From the NCBI GenBank assembly GCA_910579805.1, contig CAJTWM010000009.1, forward strand, positions 51,516-115,515: 64,000 nucleotides of DNA. The letters run 5' to 3'. How positions within the stretch are numbered: the first letter of the stretch is position 1; each line of letters starts with the position of its first letter. A program made the translations under genes and the position numbers. The notes under the pieces were generated by a model. The model was given only the letters and a program-made list of their open reading frames with translations, was not told the DNA's origin and made no database searches. Shown piece after piece: positions 35,906-44,239 of the stretch. The DNA comes from an uncultured Lachnospiraceae bacterium. Lineage in GTDB: Bacteria; Bacillota; Clostridia; Lachnospirales; Lachnospiraceae.

Positions 35906-36697
35906 ATGAGTATAACTGGTATATTGACGGCGACCCTGATCATAGGCGCGATCGGATTATTTATCGGTCTGTTTTTGGGAGCCGCGGCAATAAAATTTAA
36001 AGTGCAGGTGGACGAAAAGGAGGAAGCGGTGCTTGCGGCGCTTCCGGGAAATAATTGCGGCGGCTGCGGTTATCCGGGGTGTTCGGGACTGGCGGCGGCG
36101 ATTGCGAAAGGAGAGGCTGCGGTAAATGCCTGTCCGGTAGGAGGCGAGGCAGTAGGAAAGACAATCTCCGGCATTATGGGAGTGGAGGCAGAAGAGAGCG
36201 TACACAAGGTGGCATTTGTGCATTGTAAGGGCGATTGCGGCAAAACGACTCTCGATTATGAATACACGGGGATAGAAGACTGCAGGATGCTTTCTTTTGT
36301 GCCGGGCGGAGGACCGAAATCCTGTAATTACGGATGTCTCGGGTTCGGATCATGCGTAAAGGTCTGTCCTTTCGATGCGATCCATGTGGAGAACGGCATT
36401 GCCGTAGTAGACAGGGAAAAGTGCCGTGCCTGCGGAAAATGTGTGGAAGTATGCCCGAAGAATCTGATTTCGCTTGTGCCTTATGACGCGAAACATATCG
36501 TAGCATGCAGTTCCAAAGATAAAGGACCGGTGACCATGAAAGCCTGTACTACAGGCTGTATCGGCTGCGGACTTTGCAAAAAAGTATGTCCTGCGGACGC
36601 CGTTACTATAGAAAATTTCCATGCGGTCATCGATCAGGACAAATGTACCGGCTGCGGGGCATGTAAAGAAAAATGCCCTAAGGATGCCATTATTTAA
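35906..36697 (+). CDS. rnfB: Electron transport complex subunit RnfB
   Basis: 263 residues. The N-terminal membrane helix is followed by the Fe-S domain NNCGGCGYPGCSGLA...ACPVGG and then multiple ferredoxin-type CxxCxxCxxxCP motifs (about six clusters in all). It is the ferredoxin-accepting subunit. The ATG at 35906 lies after an 82-bp gap without a terminator. The last gene of the core rnf operon. Confidence 0.95.
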   Translation: MSITGILTATLIIGAIGLFIGLFLGAAAIKFKVQVDEKEEAVLAALPGNNCGGCGYPGCSGLAAAIAKGEAAVNACPVGGEAVGKTISGIMGVEAEESVHKVAFVHCKGDCGKTTLDYEYTGIEDCRMLSFVPGGGPKSCNYGCLGFGSCVKVCPFDAIHVENGIAVVDREKCRACGKCVEVCPKNLISLVPYDAKHIVACSSKDKGPVTMKACTTGCIGCGLCKKVCPADAVTIENFHAVIDQDKCTGCGACKEKCPKDAII

Positions 36698-36747
36698 TGA
36701 TTTTTCCTGCAAGTGGAAATTTCCTGCAATGGAAAGGGAGGAAGAAA

Positions 36748-37770
36748 ATGGAACAGGTCAGACTGGGAAAAACAGGGATCGTAACGGACAAAAACGGATT
36801 TGGCGCCCTGCCGGTCCAAAGGATCAGCCGGGATTCGGCGGTATCTCTTTTACGGAAAGCTTACGAAGGGGGAATCACTTTTTTTGATACGGCAAGATTC
36901 TATACGGACAGTGAAGAAAAGCTGGGCGAAGCTTTCTCAGGGATGCGGGAAAAAGTTACTATCGCGTCCAAAACGGCGGCGGTGACGCCGGAAGATTTTT
37001 GGAAGGATCTGGATACCACGCTGCATCATCTGAAAACGGATTATTTGGATCTGTATCAGTTCCATAATCCTTCGTTTTGCCCGAAGCCGGATGATAAAAG
37101 CGGCGTTTATGAGGCCATGCTCGAAGCCAGAGCAAAGGGTATGGTGAAACATATCGGCATTACCAATCACAGGCTTTCGGTAGCCCGCGAAGCAGTAGAG
37201 AGCGGTCTGTATGAAACGCTGCAGTTTCCGTTCAGTTATCTTTCCGGAGAAAAAGAAAAGGAGCTTGTCGAAAAGTGCAAAAAGGCAGATATGGGTTTTA
37301 TTGCGATGAAAGCTCTGTCCGGCGGCCTGATCACCAATTCTGCCGCCGCCTATGCCTATCTCTCCCGATTTCCGGAGGTACTTCCGATCTGGGGGATACA
37401 AAGAGAGGCGGAACTGGATGAGTTTTTGTCTTATATCAAAAATCCGCCTAAAATGACGGCAGAAATAGAAGAACTGATCGAAAAGGACAGAAAAGAACTG
37501 TTGGGAGAGTTCTGCAGGGGCTGCGGTTATTGTATGCCCTGCCCGGCCGGGATCGAGATCAATAACTGCGCAAGAATGTCCCTGCTGCTCAGACGTTCGC
37601 CTTCTGAGCTGCAGTTGACTGCAGAAGTACAGGAAAAGATGAGGAAGATCAAAGACTGTATCCACTGTAACAGTTGCAGCAGTAAATGCCCGTATGGACT
37701 GGATACGCCGGCGCTGCTGCAGAAAAATTTGGTTGATTATGAGGAGGTACTGGCCGGAAAACCTCTTTAA
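36748..37770 (+). CDS. Aldo/keto reductase with two C-terminal ferredoxin-type clusters
   Basis: 340 residues. The TIM barrel has FFDTARFYTDSEEKLGEAF (catalytic Asp/Tyr region) and DYLDLYQFHNP. The C-terminus adds two Cys motifs, CRGCGYCMPCPAG and CIHCNSCSSKCP, each able to hold 4Fe-4S. Fe-S aldo/keto reductases of this form are common in Clostridia; the substrate is unknown. The ATG at 36748 follows GGGAGG. It is 50 bp behind rnfB, so it may be part of the rnf transcript. Confidence 0.87.
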   Translation: MEQVRLGKTGIVTDKNGFGALPVQRISRDSAVSLLRKAYEGGITFFDTARFYTDSEEKLGEAFSGMREKVTIASKTAAVTPEDFWKDLDTTLHHLKTDYLDLYQFHNPSFCPKPDDKSGVYEAMLEARAKGMVKHIGITNHRLSVAREAVESGLYETLQFPFSYLSGEKEKELVEKCKKADMGFIAMKALSGGLITNSAAAYAYLSRFPEVLPIWGIQREAELDEFLSYIKNPPKMTAEIEELIEKDRKELLGEFCRGCGYCMPCPAGIEINNCARMSLLLRRSPSELQLTAEVQEKMRKIKDCIHCNSCSSKCPYGLDTPALLQKNLVDYEEVLAGKPL

Positions 37771-37773
37771 AGG

Positions 37774-37811
37774 CTAGTGCTCCAATTGCTAACTGGATGG
37801 AGCACTAGTTT
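37774..37811 (+). terminator. Hairpin ending the rnf/aldo-keto reductase transcript
   Basis: 11-bp perfect stem CTAGTGCTCCA (37774-37784) with TGGAGCACTAG (37798-37808), 13-nt loop, then only TTTG. A strong stem with a poor T tract. Confidence 0.6.
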
Positions 37812-37819
37812 GAACAGTA

Positions 37820-38818
37820 TTAATAAGAAGGAGAACGAAGAAGAAACCCGTCGGTGGCGATCCGTTCTCCTTTTTTTGTGATAAAAAGCGCCTCCGTATC
37901 CGGCAGCGATTCGATCAGTTCCTTGCCGGACTCAGGACCCAGCGCAAAACATGCCGTAGAAAGGGCGTCTGCGTCCAATGAGGAGGGAGCGAGGATCGTA
38001 ACGGCGGAAAGGGCGTTGTCGATCGGATATCCGGTATTCGTGTCTAAAATATGATGGTAGAGTATGCCGTCCTTTTCAAAATACCGCTCATAAATGCCGG
38101 AGGAGACGACGGAACAGTCAGATACAGAGACGGTCCCTAAACTGACGCCTCTTTCGGCAAAAGGCGTCTGGATGCCGATCACATAAGGAGAACCGTCCGG
38201 TTTGTTTCCCAAAGTGAGCACGTTGCCGCCAAGGTCTATGACGGCGCTGTCTATTTGATGCTGTAACAGACATTCTTTCATTCTGTCCGCAATATAGCCC
38301 TTGGCAATAAATCCCAGGTCTACGGCGGCATCGGGATCCGAAAGGGTGACAGACAGACCGTCTATGGAGAGACGATGGTAATCTACATGAGAAAGTTTTT
38401 CGGCGATTTCATGGTCGGAGGGAACGGTATGCGTCTGCGCATTTTCAGAAGAAAAATTCCACAGTGAGGACAGCGGGGCAATAGTGGGATCGATCAGGCC
38501 GTCCGTAAGCTCTCCATAATATACCGCTTTTTCCAAAAGCGCCGCCGTTTCCTGACTGACAGTTACGGGGGAGGAGGAGGCGTGGTTGATATTCCAGATA
38601 TCGGAGCCTTCCTTTGTGGCGCTTAAGAGGTTTTCATAGTATTCGGCAAGGGCAAAGCACTCGTCTAAAACTTCTTCTTTAGAGGAATCGTATATGGTCA
38701 CCGTGATGACGGTATCAAAATAAAATCCTGTCTTTGACAGGGGCGTATGTTTGCTGCTGCATCCTGAAAGAAGCGTCAGGAGGAAAAAAAGGAGGAGAAA
38801 TGTTCCTTTTTTTTTCAT
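37820..38818 (-). CDS. apbE: FAD:protein FMN transferase
   Basis: Attaches FMN from FAD to Thr of RnfG/RnfD-type proteins outside the membrane. 332 residues with lipobox L17-S-G-C20, GFIAKGYIADRM, IDLGGNVLTLG and the C-terminal DADALSTACFALG. The convergent position next to rnfCDGEAB fits this role. The ATG at 38818 (minus) follows AAAGGA. A GC-rich structured leader precedes it. Confidence 0.94.
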   Translation of the reverse strand: MKKKGTFLLLFFLLTLLSGCSSKHTPLSKTGFYFDTVITVTIYDSSKEEVLDECFALAEYYENLLSATKEGSDIWNINHASSSPVTVSQETAALLEKAVYYGELTDGLIDPTIAPLSSLWNFSSENAQTHTVPSDHEIAEKLSHVDYHRLSIDGLSVTLSDPDAAVDLGFIAKGYIADRMKECLLQHQIDSAVIDLGGNVLTLGNKPDGSPYVIGIQTPFAERGVSLGTVSVSDCSVVSSGIYERYFEKDGILYHHILDTNTGYPIDNALSAVTILAPSSLDADALSTACFALGPESGKELIESLPDTEALFITKKGERIATDGFLLRSPSY

Positions 38819-38868
38819 ATCGGCATATTCCTTTCTTGATCTATGTTCCGGCAGGTCCCGGTATCTGA

Positions 38869-38929
38869 CGCATCCGGCGCGCCCGGCGCCTTGCCCGGCG
38901 GTAAAAGCCTGAGCCTGACGGCGGATGCG
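38869..38929 (-). repeat. GC-rich inverted repeat in the apbE leader
   Basis: CGCATCCG (38869-38876) and CGGATGCG (38922-38929) are inverted and enclose several CCGGCG/CGCCGG-like blocks including the palindrome GGCGCGCC. The block is far more GC-rich than its surroundings. Confidence 0.5.
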
Positions 38930-38938
38930 AGGAAAGGA

Positions 38939-38967
38939 TTGCGTGATTTTCGGATTCGTGTTACATT
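38939..38967 (+). promoter_or_regulatory. Promoter of the GH25 gene
   Basis: TTGCGT (38939-38944), 17-bp spacer, TACATT (38962-38967) preceded by TGt (extended -10). Confidence 0.6.
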
Positions 38968-39035
38968 AAATAGCGTAAGAGTTTGAAATTTTCTATTGTA
39001 TTTTAACACGGAACATAAGAAAGGTACAGATTTTT

Positions 39036-40166
39036 ATGAGATTGCAGGATGATTATGATTACGAAGAAAGGCGGGGCGGGGTGCCTGTAGGAGCGGTATC
39101 CATCGCCATCGTCGCTATCATGGCTATGGCCCTCGTTATGGTCTTTATGAACCAGAACGATAATAATAAGAAAAGTGGAAAAGATGCGGATACGGTAAGC
39201 GGGAACGAAACGGTAAAGCAAGAGGAAAGAGAAAGCCTTGACGAGTATATCAGCGGCAGTACCCTGACCGCGGACGATCTGGATTTTTGGGATATGTATC
39301 CTGAAAGGGAAGAGATCGCAGCGGTGGAAAAGGAAGAGGCGGGAGAGAAAGACAAAAAGAAGGACAAGTATGAGGAGGAAGAAGAGTCCATAGAAGATCC
39401 GGCGTTGGACGGAAAGCATACGAAGATCACCTATGCAAACGGAAGTGAAGAGTGGGTGCTGATCAGTCCTTATCTTACGAAAAACAACTATGATTTTACG
39501 AATCTGGTCAGTCAGTCCAATATTATGAAATATTATGAGAACGGGAAAAAAATATCCTTTGTCGGAGCAGATATTTCTAAATATCAGGAAAACGTTGATT
39601 TTGAGACATTAAAGAACGAAGGCGTGGACTATGTTATGATCCGTGTCGGGGCAAGAGGCTACAGTACCGGACAGATCACATTGGATGATAATTTTGACGA
39701 CAATATGGTGCGTGCCAAGGAGGCGGGACTGGACGTAGGGGTCTACTTTTATTCGCAGGCCATTTCGGAAGCGGAGGCGGTAGAAGAAGCGAATTTTGTA
39801 CTTGAGCATATTGCCGGTTATGAGATCGATTATCCGGTTGCGTTTTTTATGGAAAAGATCTCCAACGATAAGGCAAGGATCGACGGTTTATCAAAAAACG
39901 ATAAGACAATGGCGGCAAGAGCATTTTTAAATACCGTAAAAGACGCGGGGTATATGCCGATGGTCTACGGAACGAAGGAATGGCTCATCAAGGAGGTGGA
40001 TCTTTCCAAGCTTACGGAGTATGATATCTGGCTTTCACAGAACGAGGACATTCCGGATTATCCGTATCGGTTCACTATGTGGCAGTATACCAGCACGGGA
40101 GAGATCGGCGGAATAGAAGGATATGCAAATCTGAGCGTTAATTTTATTGATTATTCTGCAAAATAA
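39036..40166 (+). CDS. Membrane-anchored GH25 lysozyme-like protein
   Basis: 376 residues, type II membrane protein: cytoplasmic DDYDYEERR, one span (about 18-38), a long acidic linker to about 125, then a GH25 muramidase domain from FVGADISKYQ. D179 is the conserved first Asp. The usual catalytic Asp-x-Glu at the end of the fourth strand reads F271-M-E273 (PVAFFMEKI), so the Asp is replaced while Glu is kept. It may be weakly active or bind without cleaving. The terminator at 40208 follows. Confidence 0.85.
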   Translation: MRLQDDYDYEERRGGVPVGAVSIAIVAIMAMALVMVFMNQNDNNKKSGKDADTVSGNETVKQEERESLDEYISGSTLTADDLDFWDMYPEREEIAAVEKEEAGEKDKKKDKYEEEEESIEDPALDGKHTKITYANGSEEWVLISPYLTKNNYDFTNLVSQSNIMKYYENGKKISFVGADISKYQENVDFETLKNEGVDYVMIRVGARGYSTGQITLDDNFDDNMVRAKEAGLDVGVYFYSQAISEAEAVEEANFVLEHIAGYEIDYPVAFFMEKISNDKARIDGLSKNDKTMAARAFLNTVKDAGYMPMVYGTKEWLIKEVDLSKLTEYDIWLSQNEDIPDYPYRFTMWQYTSTGEIGGIEGYANLSVNFIDYSAK

Positions 40167-40207
40167 GCAGTACTGTTTCCTATTGGACCACAAAGGGGCG
40201 GTACACG

Positions 40208-40250
40208 AAAAGCTTTTGTCCGGCATATGGCTGCGGCAGAAGCTTTTTTT
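40208..40250 (+). terminator. Terminator after the GH25 gene
   Basis: AAAAGCTT (40208-40215) pairs with AAGCTTTT (40240-40247), inner CCG/CGG pairing, T7 run to 40250. It may also serve the convergent AP2 gene. Confidence 0.7.
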
Positions 40251-40314
40251 GAACCATGGGCAGGTCTTTTGCCTGTTGGAAAGGCATTGGTCCGTAAGTG
40301 CAGCAATCCGGTTT

Positions 40315-41124
40315 TTATGCGTTAGGCGTAACAACGTAATTTTTAATTTTGGAAGAAACGGAAAGCGCAGTATAAATGTCGGCGTAGGCAGCAGGAGAGA
40401 GCGCGTCGATATAGTTCGGCGTATATTTTTTGGAAACGCCGGCTTTTTTTAAATAATCGATGGCTTTGTTGTAAGCAATGGCGGCTTCCTGCTCTGTCGG
40501 ATAGACGCCTACGAGAAAATAACCGTTTACATGGATGCGGGTATAATAGACCTGCCGGCCATTTTTCTCTTCTTTTGTAACGCCGTAAAAGCGGTTGATG
40601 ATTTCGATATTTTCATAACGGAAATCGGAGGGGTCGCCGTTTATAAAACGGTAATCCCTTCCTTCTACGGCGTAGTTTTTGATTCCGTAGCGGCTCATGA
40701 TATTTACCTGCATCCCATAGTCGGAGACGAAAAGATGGCCGTCCCGCTTCATGATCTTGTGGGAGGAGTAGTAAAACAGGTCGTCAGAATCAAATTTTAA
40801 TATTTCCGTCCGGGAAAGATAATAATAAAAAAATTTAGGGCGCAGATAGATCGGCGTATGAAAATAAAGATGATTGTCCCTAAGATTTATGAGGCACACC
40901 CATTTTTCAAAGCAGAGAGGCGTAGCGCTTTTTTTATGATCTTCTATGGAAAGGCCGTCGGTACGCAGCAGATTACAGGCGTCGATATAGGCTTTATGAG
41001 CCGTTTCTTCGTCTGAAAAACTGCCAAGGCTGATGTGCTTTCTGTTATATGTCAGAGAAGCCCGGTAATATGCGTCGCCGTTTTTTTTCTTTGCGGGATA
41101 TACTCCCGGAAGTCTGTTTTTCAT
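40315..41124 (-). CDS. AP2/ERF-domain DNA-binding protein with HNH-like core
   Basis: 269 residues. There are two AP2-like domains, an N-terminal one (GVYPAKKKNGDAYYRASL to AHKAYIDA) and a C-terminal one (FYGVTKEEKNGRQVYYTRI to AAIAYNKAIDYL). Between them a segment ending NGDPSDFRYENIEIIN resembles the end of HNH homing-endonuclease domains. The layout suggests a domesticated homing endonuclease used as a transcription factor. The ATG at 41124 (minus) follows GATGGGAG; an ATG four codons earlier overlaps that site. Confidence 0.75.
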   Translation of the reverse strand: MKNRLPGVYPAKKKNGDAYYRASLTYNRKHISLGSFSDEETAHKAYIDACNLLRTDGLSIEDHKKSATPLCFEKWVCLINLRDNHLYFHTPIYLRPKFFYYYLSRTEILKFDSDDLFYYSSHKIMKRDGHLFVSDYGMQVNIMSRYGIKNYAVEGRDYRFINGDPSDFRYENIEIINRFYGVTKEEKNGRQVYYTRIHVNGYFLVGVYPTEQEAAIAYNKAIDYLKKAGVSKKYTPNYIDALSPAAYADIYTALSVSSKIKNYVVTPNA

Positions 41125-41125
41125 T

Positions 41126-41151
41126 TTTGCTCCCATCTGTCCGCTTTTGCG
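41126..41151 (-). promoter_or_regulatory. 26-nt hairpin-Shine-Dalgarno element, copy 1
   Basis: Read on the minus strand it forms UCGC-AAAA-GCGG then ACAGATGGGAG and CAAA before the ATG. It is identical over 26 nt to 58082-58107 (plus), upstream of an unrelated gene. Confidence 0.6.
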
Positions 41152-41240
41152 AGCCAGTCAATATTTGAAAACATATTTTATTTTTACGGCCCTATACTGG
41201 AAGTATTTGTCGAAAAGGATCGGAATCCCTCTGTTTTTCC

Positions 41241-41269
41241 ATTATAACAGCAATGCATTCATAATACAA
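41241..41269 (-). promoter_or_regulatory. Promoter of the AP2-domain gene
   Basis: On the minus strand: TTGTAT (41264-41269), 17-bp spacer, perfect TATAAT (41241-41246). It leaves a leader of about 110 nt. Confidence 0.75.
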
Positions 41270-41416
41270 TTTTAGGAAAAAAAGAAAAATTTTAAAAATT
41301 TAGATATATTTTTACTTATTCCTGTATAGAATATTAAGGAAGTATTACAAAGGATAATAAAATAGTCACAATTTAGGACGAGGAAAACGTGTCAGAGCAC
41401 GAAGATGGGAGTAAGT

Positions 41417-42028
41417 ATGTATAAAAAATATATCTGTTTTATTTTCTTATGTAATGTTATTTTTTCACTATGCTGGTTCAACATAGAAAAAATAGCGGAT
41501 GCAAGACAGCTTTCCAAACCGGCCTTTCAGGCGGAAGAGCCTTTGGAAGAACGTATCGAGACAAGCGTCGTCATGGATGAGAGCAGAGCGGTATCCCCCC
41601 AAAGGGTGGTGGAAGTAAATGTTTTAGAGTCGGCGAGGGAAAGTCTTTCGAATGAGGATTACGATATCCTGCTTAAGATCGTGGAGTCGGAAGCGGGAGG
41701 AGAAGACGAGGACGGTAAACTGCTCGTCGCAAATGTGATCCTTAACAGAGTGAATCATCCGAAATTTCCGGATACGGTTAAGGAAGTAGTATTTCAGGAG
41801 GAAAAAGGCGTTTTTCAATTTTCGCCGGTAGCGGACGGAAGACTTTATTCGGTGAAGGTGAGCGACGAAACGATAGAGGCGGTGGACCGGGCTCTTTGCG
41901 GAGAAGATATATCCGAGGGTGCCCTCTATTTTGCATCCAGAAAAAACGCGTCGCCGGAGCGGATGAAGTGGTTTGACGAACATTTGGAAATGCTGTTTTC
42001 CTACGGGGGACATGAATTTTTTCATTAA
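41417..42028 (+). CDS. SleB-family cell wall hydrolase
   Basis: 203 residues. A signal sequence/anchor at the N-terminus is followed by the Hydrolase_2 domain, with VESEAGGEDEDGKLLVANVILNRV holding the catalytic Glu and later EGALYFASRKN. The family includes the spore-cortex lytic transglycosylase SleB and vegetative wall hydrolases; without a peptidoglycan-binding domain the role is open. The ATG at 41417 follows GATGGGAG, the same ribosome-site motif as the AP2 gene; an ATG at 41405 overlaps it. Confidence 0.85.
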   Translation: MYKKYICFIFLCNVIFSLCWFNIEKIADARQLSKPAFQAEEPLEERIETSVVMDESRAVSPQRVVEVNVLESARESLSNEDYDILLKIVESEAGGEDEDGKLLVANVILNRVNHPKFPDTVKEVVFQEEKGVFQFSPVADGRLYSVKVSDETIEAVDRALCGEDISEGALYFASRKNASPERMKWFDEHLEMLFSYGGHEFFH

Positions 42029-42109
42029 CAGGAAAAACAGCCGGCTTTCCCGGTTTATCAGATGATTTATAGGTTTTTGCAGGTTTTTGCAGGTTTTTTT
42101 TACCAGTCG

Positions 42110-42138
42110 TTGCGGTGTAAAAAAAAATATGTTATACT
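42110..42138 (+). promoter_or_regulatory. Promoter of thrC
   Basis: TTGCGG (42110-42115), 17-bp spacer, TATACT (42133-42138) with TGt (extended -10). Upstream lie three tandem AGGTTTTT units (42071-42098). Confidence 0.75.
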
Positions 42139-42213
42139 AATGACCTAAACGAAAGGCATGATATGCCCGACGGATATGAAAAGACAATAGAGAAAACGAA
42201 AGGAAACTTATTT

Positions 42214-43704
42214 ATGGAAGTATTATATAAAAGCACCCGAAGCGACGGGACTCCGGTAACGGCGTCACAGGCAATTTTAAAAGGTTTGTCCGAGGACGGA
42301 GGACTGTTTGTACCCGATCATATTCCGACGCTTGATAAGAGCCTTTCCGAGCTATCTAATATGACTTATAAAGAAACGGCTTATGAGGTCATGAAGCTTT
42401 TTCTGACAGATTTTACGGAAGAAGAATTAAAAACGTGTATTGATAAGGCTTATGATTCCAAATTTGATACGGATGTGATCGCACCGCTTGTAGAGGCGGA
42501 CGGCGTCTACTTTTTAGAACTGTTCCACGGCGCGACGATCGCTTTTAAGGATATGGCCCTTTCCATTCTGCCGCATCTTTTGATCACAGCGGCGAAGAAG
42601 AATCAGGTGAAGAATGAGATCGTGATTTTAACGGCGACTTCGGGCGATACGGGAAAGGCGGCGCTTGCGGGATTTGCCGGAGTAGAGGGTACGCGGATCA
42701 TCGTATTTTATCCAAAGAACGGGGTAAGCCCGATTCAGGAAAAACAGATGGTCACACAAAAGGGTGCGAACACGCATGTGGTAGGCATCCACGGAAATTT
42801 TGACGACGCGCAGACAGGCGTAAAGCAGCTTTTTAACGATCGGGAGCTGGCAAAGGAAATGGAAAAGGCAGGTTTTCAATTTTCTTCTGCAAATTCCATC
42901 AATATTGGAAGGCTTGTTCCACAGATCGTATATTATGTATATGCTTATGCAAGACTTCTCTCAGAGGGGGAACTGAAAGAGGGCGAGAAGATCAATGTAG
43001 TGGTACCTACCGGAAATTTCGGAAACATACTTGCAGCTTATTACGCAAAGAATATGGGACTTCCTATAGAGAAGCTGATTTGTGCTTCTAACGATAATAA
43101 GGTTTTATACGACTTCTTTCAGACCGGCGCTTACGATAAAAACAGGGAATTCGTATTGACTACTTCGCCTTCTATGGATATTTTGATATCCAGTAATCTG
43201 GAAAGGCTGATCTATCGTATTGCAGGGAATGACGCAGGGAAAAATACGGAGCTTATGAATGCGCTTTCAGGAGAAGGAAAATATGAGATTACGGAGGTGA
43301 TGAGAAAAGAGCTTTTGGATTTTTATGGAAATTTTGCTACGGAGTCGGAAGCGGGGCAGACGATCAAAGCACTGTTCGAACGATGCGGTTACATTATCGA
43401 TACGCATACGGCCGTTGCGGCAGCGGTTTACGGGAAGTATAAAAAAGAGACGAAGGACGGGACGAAAACAGTGATTGCTTCTACGGCAAGCCCGTTTAAA
43501 TTTACAAGGAGCGTAATGGAAGCAATCGATCCTAAATACAGTTCCATGGAAGATTTTGAATTGGTGGACGAATTGGCAAAATTAGGAAATATATCCGTTC
43601 CGAACGCCATTGAAGAGATCAGGACAGCGCAGGTATTACATAAGACGGTATGTGAACGTAACGAGATGAAAACAATTGTAAAAAACTTTCTGGAGATAAA
43701 ATAA
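42214..43704 (+). CDS. thrC: Threonine synthase
   Basis: PLP enzyme converting O-phosphohomoserine to threonine. 496 residues, the long form. HGATIAFKDMALS holds the PLP lysine, SGDTGKAALAGF the phosphate-binding loop, and YPKNGVSPIQEKQM is family-specific. The ATG at 42214 follows AAAGGAAAC and starts MEVLYKSTRSDGTPV as in homologues; an ATG at 42163 lacks support. A receiver gene begins 2 nt after its stop. Confidence 0.95.
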   Translation: MEVLYKSTRSDGTPVTASQAILKGLSEDGGLFVPDHIPTLDKSLSELSNMTYKETAYEVMKLFLTDFTEEELKTCIDKAYDSKFDTDVIAPLVEADGVYFLELFHGATIAFKDMALSILPHLLITAAKKNQVKNEIVILTATSGDTGKAALAGFAGVEGTRIIVFYPKNGVSPIQEKQMVTQKGANTHVVGIHGNFDDAQTGVKQLFNDRELAKEMEKAGFQFSSANSINIGRLVPQIVYYVYAYARLLSEGELKEGEKINVVVPTGNFGNILAAYYAKNMGLPIEKLICASNDNKVLYDFFQTGAYDKNREFVLTTSPSMDILISSNLERLIYRIAGNDAGKNTELMNALSGEGKYEITEVMRKELLDFYGNFATESEAGQTIKALFERCGYIIDTHTAVAAAVYGKYKKETKDGTKTVIASTASPFKFTRSVMEAIDPKYSSMEDFELVDELAKLGNISVPNAIEEIRTAQVLHKTVCERNEMKTIVKNFLEIK

Positions 43705-43706
43705 GT

Positions 43707-44093
43707 ATGGAACAAAAGAAACATATTCTCGTGGTTGATGACGTGTCAACAAATCTGAAATGTGAAGGGGAAGTACTTAAAGGAAAATATAGAATGTCCA
43801 TGGCAAAATCAGGGGAGCAGGCGTTGGAACTGCTGCCTCAGATCCAGCCGGATCTGATTTTGCTGGATATTTATATGCCCGGGATGGACGGTTATGAAAC
43901 CATGGTCAAAATTAAAGAAAATGCAGATTATGCCCATATACCGGTCGTCTTTTTGAGTGGTGATTCTACAAGTGAGACAGAAAAAAAAGGGATGAAAATG
44001 GGAGCGGCAGACTATATCCGCAAGCCTTTTGATCCGGACGTATTGTTAGAGAAGATCGAACGTATTTTGTTCGAAGAAGAGGAAGCTATATAA
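43707..44093 (+). CDS. Stand-alone response regulator receiver domain
   Basis: 128 residues: a CheY-like fold only, with D11/D12 acidic pocket, phospho-acceptor D54 (LLDIYMPGMDG), S84 and K106 (RKPFDP). No output domain and no histidine kinase nearby. The ATG is 2 nt past thrC, so it is translated from the thrC transcript. It may act in a phosphorelay or by protein contact; the partner is unknown. Confidence 0.9.
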   Translation: MEQKKHILVVDDVSTNLKCEGEVLKGKYRMSMAKSGEQALELLPQIQPDLILLDIYMPGMDGYETMVKIKENADYAHIPVVFLSGDSTSETEKKGMKMGAADYIRKPFDPDVLLEKIERILFEEEEAI

Positions 44094-44118
44094 TAATTAT
44101 GATATTTTTAATGATTCT

Positions 44119-44176
44119 AAAAAAGCGTTTCCCATAAACGGCGCCGATGGCATTGGTTTATGGGAAACGCTTTTTT
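44119..44176. terminator. Bidirectional 21-bp perfect terminator
   Basis: A6-GCGTTTCCCATAAAC (44119-44139) pairs perfectly with GTTTATGGGAAACGC-T6 (44156-44176) around a 16-nt loop. It separates the thrC operon from the convergent citrate synthase gene. Confidence 0.9.
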
Positions 44177-44239
44177 CAAACGTTGCTTCTTGCTTTGGAT
44201 CTTTTATATCCGGAGGACGTTGGCTTTTGCCCGTAAACG

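Noticed and set aside
41126..41151. Insertion-sequence end as the source of the 26-nt repeat
   Set aside because: Both copies keep exact register with a start codon and no transposase or inverted partner is nearby.
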